Below, one piece after another: positions 1 through 6,122 of a stretch of DNA of 9,146 bases. The translations under genes and the position numbers were made by a program. Every line of letters starts with the position of its first letter. Within the stretch, counting starts at the first letter, position 1. The stretch spans positions 1 to 9,146 of the forward strand of contig VAYV01000165.1 of NCBI GenBank assembly GCA_005883175.1, read 5' to 3'. The notes beneath the pieces are model-generated. The model was given only the letters and a program-made list of their open reading frames with translations. It was not told the DNA's origin and ran no database searches. This DNA comes from Actinomycetota bacterium. Lineage in GTDB: Bacteria; Actinomycetota; AC-67.

Positions 1-265
1 CGACGCCGAAGCCGCGCACTTCCTCAGCCGCGCGCTCGAGCAGCCGTTCCGATGCGGATGCAACATCCGCCTCCGCGGTCCGCAGCGCATCGATGGCCCC
101 CGCCGCCATCGGCTCGATCGCGACGAGGTCGGCCAGATACCCCCTCGCCGACGCAGTGACGATGTGGACGCGCGCGCCCGTCAGCTTCGCGAGGTCCGCC
201 GCCTTCAGCATCGCTGCGCGCGCGGTGCCCGACCCGTCTATCCCCACGACGATCGACTTGTACAT
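1..265 (-). CDS. Universal stress protein (UspA family), N-terminal part, cut by the window edge
   Basis: Translating the minus strand from the ATG at 265-263 gives 88 residues with no stop before the window edge. The protein opens with MYKSIVVGIDGSGTARAAML, the first beta strand plus the acidic and serine/glycine turn that opens UspA folds, followed by an amphipathic helix (ADLAKLTGA) and a second strand (RVHIVTASA). The helical stretch rich in Ala and Glu that follows matches the middle of Usp domains. The C-terminal ATP-binding glycine/serine motif would lie beyond the edge, so nucleotide binding cannot be judged. A purine-rich GGGGGGAG lies 4 nt before the ATG and supports this start. Usp proteins are cytoplasmic and respond to stress, but the specific role is unknown. 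It shares a strand with ligase 1 but is separated from it by 266 bp, so it probably has its own promoter. Confidence 0.85.
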   Translation of the reverse strand, partial: MYKSIVVGIDGSGTARAAMLKAADLAKLTGARVHIVTASARGYLADLVAIEPMAAGAIDALRTAEADVASASERLLERAAEEVRGFGV

Positions 266-269
266 GAGG

Positions 270-277
270 CTCCCCCC
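270..277 (-). promoter_or_regulatory. Shine-Dalgarno sequence of the universal stress protein gene
   Basis: On the minus strand GGGGGGAG ends 4 nt before the ATG at 265. It complements the anti-SD CCUCC core and fixes the start of the Usp gene. The spacing is slightly short. Confidence 0.5.
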
Positions 278-348
278 TCAGACGTCCCACCCGCATCGTT
301 GCCGGTCGAGCAGCCCTCGCGCAATGGTGCAGACCACCCCCCGGCGGG

Positions 349-376
349 TTCGTATCCCCGTCGAAGACGCTTTCAA
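349..376 (-). promoter_or_regulatory. Possible sigma70-type promoter for the universal stress protein gene
   Basis: Reading the minus strand, TTGAAA (376-371) is followed after 16 bp by TACGAA (354-349). The -35 box matches TTGACA at five of six positions; the -10 box is poor. If it is used, transcription would start near 342 and leave a leader of about 75 nt containing the SD. The rest of the 266-531 gap holds no open frame with recognisable protein sequence, no tRNA and no strong hairpin with a T-run. Confidence 0.22.
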
Positions 377-531
377 GCGCGGCTCCGGCAACCCTTCTCA
401 CGGTCGATGCCGACGATAACGCAGCGATCGGCGGTGCTGACGGCGACGCCGCTGAGGGATACTTCTCTCCAACAACGTCATGAATACCACGATGAGCCAC
501 ATGGATGACAGGCCGCTCGCGCGCTCCTGGA

Positions 532-1725
532 TCATCCTTGGGTGATCAGCGCGCCCAGGTCTCGACGCGAGACTTTGCCGAGCTCCGTCAAAGGCAGCTC
601 GTCCACGAACACGATGCGCGCGGGCACCTTGTGTGAAGCGAGTCGCGCACGCGCCCAGTCGCGCAGCTCCTTCGGGTCGACAGGCCGGCGCGCAACGATA
701 ACGGCACCGACGTTCTCACCGAGATCAGCGTCGGGGAAGCCGGCGACCGCAACGTCTGTGACGTCTTCGTGCGCCCACAACACCGCTTCCACCTCCGCGG
801 GATCTATCTTCTCCCCGCCGCGGTTGATCACGTCCGACATCCGGCCGGCGACGTAGATGTAGCCCTCAGCATCCCGGCGCACCAGGTCGCCGCTGCGTAT
901 CCATCCCGGGGTCGCGGTGTGAGGCGCGCGCGCCCAGAACTCCCCGACCTCACCGTCGGGCACATCCACACCAGTCGCAGGATCGACGACGCGCACCTCG
1001 ACGCCGGCCATCGGTCTCCCAACCGATCCCTTCTCGGCGGCGGCTTCGTCACCCGGCCCGAGCGCGACGACGCCGCCGAGCGTTTCCGTCTGGCCGAAAA
1101 CCTGCATGAAGGCGGCGCCGGGCATCAGCTTCTTGGCGCGCGCGATCAGCTCGGGCGTCGCCGGCGCGGCGCCGTACGTGACGAGCTGAACAGAAGAGAG
1201 GTCGGCGCGCGCTGCGTCGGGATGATCGATGATCCGATGCAGCATCGTCGGTACCAGGAAGACGCGCTGGATGTGACGCCTTTCAGCCAGAGTGAGCCAT
1301 GCGCCGGGGTCGAAGCGACGCTGGAGGACGACCGTGTTTCCGCCGGCAAGACCAACGAAGACGCCGACGAGACCGGCGACGTGATGGAACGGCACGCACG
1401 AGATGGAGACGAGGGTGGGTCCGGCCGGATCGGGCGTCGGTGCGAATGCCTTCACGCGGCCTCCGAGGATCCCGTGCGAGAAGGGCACGGGCTTCGGAGC
1501 GCCGGTGGTCCCGCTCGTGAACAGAACGATGCAGTCGTCCTCTTCCGCAACCCGTGTGCGCCGAGACGTCTCGCTTCTACCGTCGAGGATCTCCTCGCTC
1601 AACGGCTTCGCCCCAGTCGCTTCGAGAACGCGGACGGCCACGTCTCGTTCGGCGACCGCCACCTCTCCACAATCCGCCGCGCGCGCCATCACCTCGATCT
1701 CGTTCGAGGTTGCACGCGCGCTCAT
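532..1725 (-). CDS. Class I adenylate-forming acyl-CoA ligase (ligase 1), N-terminally short
   Basis: This is an ANL-superfamily ligase, expected to activate a carboxylic acid with ATP and then transfer it to CoA in the cytoplasm. Counting from the ATG at 1725, the phosphate-binding A3 loop TSGTTGAPKP is at residues 70-79 with Pro after the Lys instead of the usual Gly. FGQTE (A5) is at 210-214, SGD (A7) at 278-280, GRMSDVINRGGEKI (A8 hinge) at 294-307, and the catalytic lysine lies in TELGKVSR (K384). At 397 residues it lacks over 100 N-terminal residues of the usual 500-550. Family-like sequence continues upstream in the same frame to 1896, but no ATG, GTG or TTG lies in that stretch (see the separate entry). 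The SGTTxxPKxVPxxH context resembles the Pcs60/oxalyl-CoA-synthetase-like branch, but the substrate cannot be assigned. It lies directly downstream of the NIPSNAP-like gene and is probably cotranscribed with it. A 7-bp hairpin with a CTTG loop covers its stop (530-547) but has no T-run. Confidence 0.85.
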   Translation of the reverse strand: MSARATSNEIEVMARAADCGEVAVAERDVAVRVLEATGAKPLSEEILDGRSETSRRTRVAEEDDCIVLFTSGTTGAPKPVPFSHGILGGRVKAFAPTPDPAGPTLVSISCVPFHHVAGLVGVFVGLAGGNTVVLQRRFDPGAWLTLAERRHIQRVFLVPTMLHRIIDHPDAARADLSSVQLVTYGAAPATPELIARAKKLMPGAAFMQVFGQTETLGGVVALGPGDEAAAEKGSVGRPMAGVEVRVVDPATGVDVPDGEVGEFWARAPHTATPGWIRSGDLVRRDAEGYIYVAGRMSDVINRGGEKIDPAEVEAVLWAHEDVTDVAVAGFPDADLGENVGAVIVARRPVDPKELRDWARARLASHKVPARIVFVDELPLTELGKVSRRDLGALITQG

Positions 1726-1900
1726 CGGTGCGGCCGCGGCGCCGATGCGCGCGCACGCGAGAACGGTGGCGGTGGCAAGCAGGCCCGACGAGGCAACAAG
1801 AGCTACCCGATCTCCCGGCGCGACGCCGGCGCCAACAAGTGCGGACGAGACGTGATCGATTGCATCGCCGAGCGCTGCGAACGTAATCTCCCAGGTTCAT
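1726..1900 (-). pseudogene. 5' coding remnant of ligase 1, start codon out of frame
   Basis: In the frame of ligase 1 the minus strand is open from 1896 down to 1725 and reads like the beginning of an ANL domain: TWEITFAALGDAIDHVSSAL, then GAGVAPGDRVALVASSG, then ARIGAAAAPMSA. This aligns with the WTYADLDEQASRVARALL, HGDRVALLMGNRP and ARAGGVFVPVN segments of ligase 2 in this window. The codon just upstream is TGA (1899-1897), and that TGA overlaps an ATG (1900-1898) lying 5 nt after the stop of the NIPSNAP gene, which is where a start would be expected. The ATG is therefore one base out of frame with the ligase. Removing one base right after the ATG would give a start followed at once by TWEITFAAL. 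Even then roughly 30-40 residues that normally precede this strand would be absent. This could be a sequencing or assembly indel, a real frameshift mutation, or recoding. Confidence 0.6.
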
Positions 1901-1905
1901 GTGCG

Positions 1906-2616
1906 CTAGTCCAGCGGCGACCAAGCCGTCGTGCGCAGCAAGCGACTCTCCCATTGGTCGCGGAACTCGAGTGCGTCGTTCATCCACGTCCCCGGCCCGC
2001 GTCGCTCCGCCGGCACCTCACGCGTGAGCAACGGCTGCAGAAGCTCGGGCCGCTCCATACGCTGCCACAAGATCACTTCGCGCCCCGCGTGCGGCCCGGC
2101 GATCGTGCGGAAGCATCCACGGAGATCCAGCAGGGACGTTCCTTCCGCCATGCGCTTGCCGATCGTGTCGCGCGCGTACAGCGTGCTCGCCGCGTTCAGG
2201 TAGTCATCTAACCTGCCGGTTCGCGGCAGCACGGTGTCCTCCATATACAGCGCGAGCGGCTTTTCGTATCCGTCCGTCGGGACGGCATCGAACGAAACCT
2301 CTTGCAGCGCAGACCATTCGACCGGCGCGAGCACTTTCGAGGAGCAGTCGTGCCGCATGCCTTCGAGACCTCTCGACCAGTCGCGCAGGTCCCCGCGTTC
2401 GAGGCGCTCCAGATGCCGCTCGAACGAGGCGCCGTCGCGCACCGCCGTGATCGTGACGACGACGTACGAGAGTCCGGTGCCGTGCGCTTGGTGGAAGAAC
2501 CACAGCAGCCGCGCGTCATCGCCCTTGGCCAGCGCGTCGAGCTGCCCTCGCCAGGCCGCTTCGAACTCGTCGGCGCGCTGGCCGGCGACCCGGTGGGTCT
2601 CGTGGAGAAAAAGCAC
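1906..2616 (-). CDS. Tandem NIPSNAP/EthD-like (dimeric alpha/beta barrel) protein
   Basis: The gene encodes 236 residues starting at a GTG at 2616-2614. Two similar halves are visible. Residues 1-110 open with LFLHETHRV, carry LLWFFHQAHGTG and YVVVTITAVRDG, and end near WSALQEV. Residues 120-236 open with LALYMEDTV and contain a matching GCFRTIAG strand. Such ferredoxin-like halves fit the dimeric alpha/beta barrel fold of NIPSNAP and EthD proteins. The C-terminus (FRDQWESRLLRTTAWSPLD) resembles, from memory, a conserved ending in actinobacterial hypothetical proteins annotated NIPSNAP; a search is needed to confirm that. No catalytic residues, signal peptide or membrane segment can be assigned. 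It is the first gene of a minus-strand pair with ligase 1, divergent from the dehydratase gene, which suggests a helper role in acyl-CoA metabolism (inference). No convincing SD precedes the GTG; a TAACAT element sits 6 nt upstream, so the mRNA may be leaderless. Confidence 0.7.
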   Translation of the reverse strand: MLFLHETHRVAGQRADEFEAAWRGQLDALAKGDDARLLWFFHQAHGTGLSYVVVTITAVRDGASFERHLERLERGDLRDWSRGLEGMRHDCSSKVLAPVEWSALQEVSFDAVPTDGYEKPLALYMEDTVLPRTGRLDDYLNAASTLYARDTIGKRMAEGTSLLDLRGCFRTIAGPHAGREVILWQRMERPELLQPLLTREVPAERRGPGTWMNDALEFRDQWESRLLRTTAWSPLD

Positions 2617-2622
2617 GCCCCG

Positions 2623-2628
2623 ATGTTA
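2623..2628 (-). promoter_or_regulatory. -10 element of a probable leaderless promoter, NIPSNAP-like gene
   Basis: On the minus strand TAACAT is followed by exactly 6 nt (CGGGGC) and then the GTG start at 2616. It fits the TANNNT -10 pattern known from leaderless genes in Actinobacteria and Deinococcota, placing the transcription start on or next to the start codon. It matches TATAAT at four positions. The -35 region shows at best CTGACG at 15 bp spacing. Confidence 0.5.
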
Positions 2629-2632
2629 TGGT
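2627..2632 (+). promoter_or_regulatory. Candidate -10 element for the dehydratase-ligase 2 operon
   Basis: TATGGT on the plus strand would place a transcription start near 2639, about 30 nt before the GTG start and upstream of its SD. It overlaps by two bases the minus-strand TAACAT of the divergent gene, so the two promoters would compete or be shared symmetrically. No good -35 box is visible. The call rests on position and the TANNNT pattern only. Confidence 0.3.
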
Positions 2633-2658
2633 CCTGACGCGCGCGTCAGGTAATCACC

Positions 2659-2664
2659 AGGAGG
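2659..2664 (+). promoter_or_regulatory. Shine-Dalgarno AGGAGG deciding the dehydratase start
   Basis: A perfect AGGAGG lies 5 nt before the GTG at 2670. It argues for that start over the in-frame ATG at 2628, which has no SD and would add 14 residues (VLTRASGNHQEEP after the Met) that look unlike a domain start. Confidence 0.8.
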
Positions 2665-2669
2665 AGCCC

Positions 2670-3842
2670 GTGGCCACCACCAAGGAGCGGTCCGTCACCC
2701 TCGACACCACCGACGTCGACCGGTACGTCGGCAAGCCCGTCGGGGGCGGGCAGCAGAAGGAACCGGTCGCGACCAACGACATCCGCCGTTGGGCACAAGC
2801 GATGCAGTACCCCAACCCGTTGCATTATGAAGAATCGATCGCGGCGAGCAGCCCGTTCGGACGCATCGTCGCCCCGCAGTCCTTCACGGTGTGCCAGGAC
2901 GTCGGCCACGGCGCGACGCCGGCGATCGTCGGCGAGATCCCCGGCTCGCACATGATCTTCGGCGGCGACGAGTGGTGGTTCTACGGACCGAGGATCTTCC
3001 CGGGCGACCACGTCTCGATGGAGCGCCGGTTCGTCGACTACAAGGTGTCGGACACGAAGTTCGCCGGCCCGACGATGTTCAGCCGCGGCGACACGCTGTA
3101 TTCGAACCAGCGCGGTGAAGCGATCGGCACGCAGCGGTCGACCGCCGTGCGGTACCTCGCCGAGGAGGCGCGCGCGCGCGGCTTCTTCGAGCAGACCGCG
3201 CCGGTCCCGACGTGGACGCCGGAGCGCCTCGCCGACCTCGACGCGAAACGCATCGCGTGGATCCGGTCGGGCACTCGCGCGCGCCGCATGACGTGGGACG
3301 ACGTCGCCGTCGGCACGAAGCTTCCGACACGGCCGATCGGGCCGCACACGATCGCGAGCTTCACGACCGAGTGGCGTGCGTTCACGATGACCGTGTGGGG
3401 AGCGACGACGCACGACGAGGACCGGCACATCGAAGAAGCCGGCTGGCTGCCGGAGATGTCGCGCGACCTGGATGCCGCAGAGGAAGACCCCGCGCTCGCC
3501 GACGGCCTGTATCACGGACCGTCGCGCGGCCATACCGACCAAGAGTTCGCGAAGGTGATCGGGCTGCCCCGCGGCTACGGATACGGCGCCTCGATGGGCG
3601 CATGGGTGCTGGACTACGCAGCGCACTGGGCCGGCGATCACGGGTTCGTCCGCCACTCCCAGATCCAGTATCGCTTCCCGCCGTTCACCGACGACGCGTC
3701 GATCCTCGACGCCGAGGTCGTCGACAAGCGCGAGGACCGGACACTGGGCGCGCATCTGGTCGTCCTCGAGGTCGTGATGACGAACCAAGACGGCGCCGTT
3801 CTCGCGAAAGGTCCCGTCGAGGTCCAGCTCCCGCAGCCATAG
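2670..3842 (+). CDS. Double-hotdog MaoC/FAS1-like dehydratase (enoyl-CoA hydratase type)
   Basis: The gene encodes 390 residues from the GTG at 2670. The first hotdog (about 15-165) is of the FAS1-like/MaoC N-terminal dehydratase type and contains NPLHYEESIAASSPFGRIVA at 49-68, with His52 in the usual catalytic position, then EWWFYGPRIFPGDHV. A linker (about 180-205) leads to the second hotdog (about 206-388) with GPSRGHTDQEFAKVIGLP at 283-300 (His288), YGYGASMGAWVLDYAAHW on the hot-dog helix, and a C-terminal sheet ending AKGPVEVQLPQP. Both halves keep a His, unlike many double-hotdog hydratases in which only one half is catalytic. The expected reaction is reversible hydration of a 2-enoyl-CoA; the chain is not identifiable. 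No signal or membrane segment is seen. Ligase 2 starts 15 bp after its stop, so activation and hydration are probably coexpressed. Confidence 0.85.
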   Translation: MATTKERSVTLDTTDVDRYVGKPVGGGQQKEPVATNDIRRWAQAMQYPNPLHYEESIAASSPFGRIVAPQSFTVCQDVGHGATPAIVGEIPGSHMIFGGDEWWFYGPRIFPGDHVSMERRFVDYKVSDTKFAGPTMFSRGDTLYSNQRGEAIGTQRSTAVRYLAEEARARGFFEQTAPVPTWTPERLADLDAKRIAWIRSGTRARRMTWDDVAVGTKLPTRPIGPHTIASFTTEWRAFTMTVWGATTHDEDRHIEEAGWLPEMSRDLDAAEEDPALADGLYHGPSRGHTDQEFAKVIGLPRGYGYGASMGAWVLDYAAHWAGDHGFVRHSQIQYRFPPFTDDASILDAEVVDKREDRTLGAHLVVLEVVMTNQDGAVLAKGPVEVQLPQP

Positions 3843-3857
3843 ATCGAGCAGCCGGAC

Positions 3858-5513
3858 GTGACCACCTTCCGAGGTCCGCCGCTTTCGACGGAGAACGACG
3901 TCGGCCCGAACACGCTCGGCGCATTCTTGCGAGACGCCGCCGTTCGCCACGGGGCGCGTGAAGCGATCGTCTTCTACGACGCTGATACGCGCATCTCATG
4001 GACCTATGCAGACCTTGACGAGCAGGCCTCGCGCGTCGCGCGCGCACTCCTCGCCGGCGGTCTCGCGCACGGAGATCGCGTCGCGCTGCTGATGGGCAAC
4101 CGTCCGGAATGGGTCGCGGCGGCCTTCGGCGTTGCGCGCGCCGGCGGCGTCTTCGTTCCGGTGAACACGTACCTCGAGGCGCGAGAGCTGGAGTACGTGC
4201 TGAACCACTCCGACGCCGGAACCTTGATAACGCAGACACAGCTCGCGGGTCACCCCTACGTCGAAACCTTGACCGATCTGGCAACTCCTTCACTGAAACG
4301 AGTCACGGCGCTCGATGGGCTCCATAGGAACATCGAGACGTGGGATGGATTCATCGAGACGGGGAGACGGATAGAGCCGGAAGACCTGCGCAAGAGAGAA
4401 CGAGAGATCTCGCCGGACGACGACGCCGTCATCATCTACACGTCCGGCACCACGGCCGTTCCAAAAGGTGTGTTGAGCGCGCACCGCCCTCCGTGTATCC
4501 AAAGCAGGAGATTCGTGAAGCACCTCTGTCTCGATGAAGACATTCGCGCCTGGAGTGCCTTCCCATTCTTTTGGACGGCCGGCTTCGCCATGGTGATGGG
4601 CGCGACGCTCGCAGCCGGGGGCTGTCTCGTCTTGCAAGAGATGTTCGAGCCGAACGCCGCCGTGAGGCTGCTCGAAGAGGAACGGGTCACGACACCGCAC
4701 GCGTGGCCGCACCAGTTGGCGGAATTGGAGGCGTCGCCCGAGTGGCCGCGCGCCGATCTCTCCGCGATGCGCCACATCGAATCGTTCAGCCCGTTCGGTC
4801 GCCATCCCAGTGTGCACGTGGCCGAGAACGCGTGGAGCCCGCGCGCGGCCTACGGCCTCACCGAGACATTCACGATCGTCACGTCGGTTCCGTCCGACGC
4901 GGCGCCGTCGATCCGCGATCGCGCGCAAGGCAAGTTGCTGCCGGGGAACGAGATCAAGATCGTCGATCCGAAAAGTGGGGCCTCGCTCGCCGCCGGCGAG
5001 GAAGGCGAGATAGCGGTCGCCGGTGCGACCCTCATGAAGCATTACGTGAAGGTGCCTCGCGAAGAGACGATCGACGACGATGGGTTCTTCCACACCGGCG
5101 ACGCCGGCTTCGTCGATCCCGACGGTTTCCTGCACTGGACCGGTCGTACGAGCGACATGATCAAGACCGGCGGCGCGAACGTTTCGCCGATCGAGATCGA
5201 GACGGAGCTCCTACACCACCCCGGCCTCAAAGCGGCGGGCGCGATCGGCATTCCGCACGACACGCTCGGGCAGATGGTCGTCGTGGTCGCCGTTCCGCAA
5301 GACGGCGCGCGGGTCGACGAAAAGGACGTGCGACGTTTCCTTCGCGGCCGGCTCGCGTCCTACAAGATCCCGCGACGCGTGATCTTCGTCGACGAAGAGG
5401 AGCTGTCGCTCACCGGGAACCAGAAGATCAGGTCCGAAGACTTGCGCGCGCTCGCGGGTGCGAAGCTTTCAGGGATTGCGGCCGAGCCAGCCGACGAGCC
5501 GGTCCGTCACTGA
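3858..5513 (+). CDS. Class I adenylate-forming acyl-CoA ligase (ligase 2), full length
   Basis: This 551-residue enzyme has a GTG start. It has the complete ANL architecture: an N-domain strand SWTYADLDEQASRVARALL (48-66), A3 loop YTSGTTAVPKG (194-204, Lys203), A5 YGLTE (332-336), A7 HTGD (412-415), hinge GRTSDMIKTGGANVSPIEIE (429-448), and a C-domain whose catalytic lysine is most likely K523 in LTGNQKIRSEDL. That end differs from the usual GK dipeptide, having QK. FadD-like fatty, aromatic or dicarboxylic acids are all possible substrates; no closer call is made. The start lies 15 bp after the dehydratase stop with only a weak GAG upstream, so translation is probably coupled. Codons between about 4320 and 4410, in the linker before A3, include AGG, AGA, ATA and CGA, unlike the rest of the gene. 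The last 45 bp overlap the convergent TIGR03086-like gene. Confidence 0.9.
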   Translation: MTTFRGPPLSTENDVGPNTLGAFLRDAAVRHGAREAIVFYDADTRISWTYADLDEQASRVARALLAGGLAHGDRVALLMGNRPEWVAAAFGVARAGGVFVPVNTYLEARELEYVLNHSDAGTLITQTQLAGHPYVETLTDLATPSLKRVTALDGLHRNIETWDGFIETGRRIEPEDLRKREREISPDDDAVIIYTSGTTAVPKGVLSAHRPPCIQSRRFVKHLCLDEDIRAWSAFPFFWTAGFAMVMGATLAAGGCLVLQEMFEPNAAVRLLEEERVTTPHAWPHQLAELEASPEWPRADLSAMRHIESFSPFGRHPSVHVAENAWSPRAAYGLTETFTIVTSVPSDAAPSIRDRAQGKLLPGNEIKIVDPKSGASLAAGEEGEIAVAGATLMKHYVKVPREETIDDDGFFHTGDAGFVDPDGFLHWTGRTSDMIKTGGANVSPIEIETELLHHPGLKAAGAIGIPHDTLGQMVVVVAVPQDGARVDEKDVRRFLRGRLASYKIPRRVIFVDEEELSLTGNQKIRSEDLRALAGAKLSGIAAEPADEPVRH

Positions 5514-6041
5514 GGCGTCGTCCGGAACGGGCACCGGATCGCCGAACCCGATACGCCGGTCCTTCATCGCCTTCGTGGTGAACGCGAGAGCAGCCTCCGC
5601 GACGTCGAGCGGCATCTCGGCGTCCTGGCCGGTGGCTTTCGCAAGGTCCCAGCCGTGCACGACCGTGTCGACCAACGCGATCAGCACGATGGCGTTGCCG
5701 GGCACCTCACTTCGCGAGGTCTTGTAGGTCTGCTCGAGCGCGCCCGGGCGGCCCCAGATCTCCTGCGACTCCTTCGCGAGGCGCGCGAACCCATCGCCGG
5801 GGTCTGGTTGCGCTCGCCGCGCGTTCTCGGGCGCCGTTGGATCGATCGACGCGACGAGGTCGATGCCCTCGTCCGACGCGACGCGGTTGAACGTATCGAG
5901 GTCGGCGATCAGGTGATCGAGCAGCGTCGCAACGTCCCAGTCGGTACACGGCGTCGGCCGCTGCAGATCTTCATCGCGCACACCAGCGACGATGGCGCCG
6001 GTCCATTCCTGCGCGCGGGCGAGCAGCCGGAGAGCGTCCAT
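5469..6041 (-). CDS. TIGR03086-like protein, maleylpyruvate isomerase N-domain / DinB fold
   Basis: The gene encodes 190 residues from the ATG at 6041. It begins LLARAQEWTGAIVAGV and has PCTDWDVATLLDHLIADL (31-48), the signature of the mycothiol-dependent maleylpyruvate isomerase N-terminal (DinB-like) four-helix bundle, with metal-ligand candidate His43. A second site, DTVVHGWDLAKATG (125-138), provides Asp125 and His129 at the four-residue spacing seen for the Glu/His pair in that family. Family members are about 190-200 residues and have been linked to mycothiol or bacillithiol S-transfer or detoxification; the substrate here is unknown. An in-frame extension upstream to an ATG at 6326 crosses the amidase gene and was rejected. 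No SD is present; TAGTGT lies 7 nt before the ATG, which suggests leaderless expression. The 3' end overlaps ligase 2 by 45 bp tail to tail. Confidence 0.85.
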   Translation of the reverse strand: MDALRLLARAQEWTGAIVAGVRDEDLQRPTPCTDWDVATLLDHLIADLDTFNRVASDEGIDLVASIDPTAPENARRAQPDPGDGFARLAKESQEIWGRPGALEQTYKTSRSEVPGNAIVLIALVDTVVHGWDLAKATGQDAEMPLDVAEAALAFTTKAMKDRRIGFGDPVPVPDDASVTDRLVGWLGRNP

Positions 6042-6048
6042 ACGCCGG

Positions 6049-6054
6049 ACACTA
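6049..6054 (-). promoter_or_regulatory. -10 element of a probable leaderless promoter, TIGR03086-like gene
   Basis: On the minus strand TAGTGT is followed by 7 nt (CCGGCGT) and the ATG at 6041. It fits TANNNT at the spacing that puts transcription initiation at the start codon. No SD-like purine run is present between them. No clear -35 box is seen. Confidence 0.5.
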
Positions 6055-6110
6055 CCCGGCGGCTCGAAAGAGAAACGCTGTCGCACTCGCAAGCACCGGT
6101 GTCGAAGGGG

Positions 6111-6116
6111 TAGGTT
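6111..6116 (+). promoter_or_regulatory. -10 element of a probable leaderless promoter, amidase operon
   Basis: TAGGTT is followed by 6 nt (CTGCCT) and the ATG at 6123. The TAG within it is also an in-frame stop for the amidase frame, so translation cannot begin further upstream in that frame. With the divergent TAGTGT at 6049-6054 this 81-bp gap holds two back-to-back promoters. No -35 consensus is evident. Confidence 0.5.
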
Positions 6117-6122
6117 CTGCCT

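Noticed and set aside
93..508. Plus-strand open frames over the left edge and the 266-531 gap
   Set aside because: They are mostly antisense to the universal stress protein and show no domain or SD.
530..547. Hairpin GATCATC-CTTG-GGTGATC over the ligase 1 stop codon
   Set aside because: The stem is 7 bp with one wobble pair, AT-rich and without a T-run; too weak to call a terminator.
769..2211. Long plus-strand open frame (480 codons) opposite ligase 1 and part of the NIPSNAP-like gene
   Set aside because: Arg/His-rich sequence without domain logic; it is antisense to well-recognised genes and reflects high GC.
2628..2669. ATG at 2628 as the dehydratase start
   Set aside because: No SD precedes it, while AGGAGG is ideally placed for the GTG at 2670; the extra 14 residues look non-native.
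3168..3181. Alternating GC run (Z-DNA-prone) in the dehydratase gene
   Set aside because: It encodes the ordinary residues EEARARG and such runs are expected at this GC content.
2646..3950. Minus-strand open frame of 434 codons across the dehydratase gene
   Set aside because: The plus strand carries a clear double-hotdog protein with a perfect SD; the antisense product is Arg/Val-rich low-complexity sequence.
4571..5581. Plus-strand open frame of 336 codons inside ligase 2 in another frame
   Set aside because: The ANL motifs lie in the other frame; this one is very Arg-rich and has no recognisable fold.
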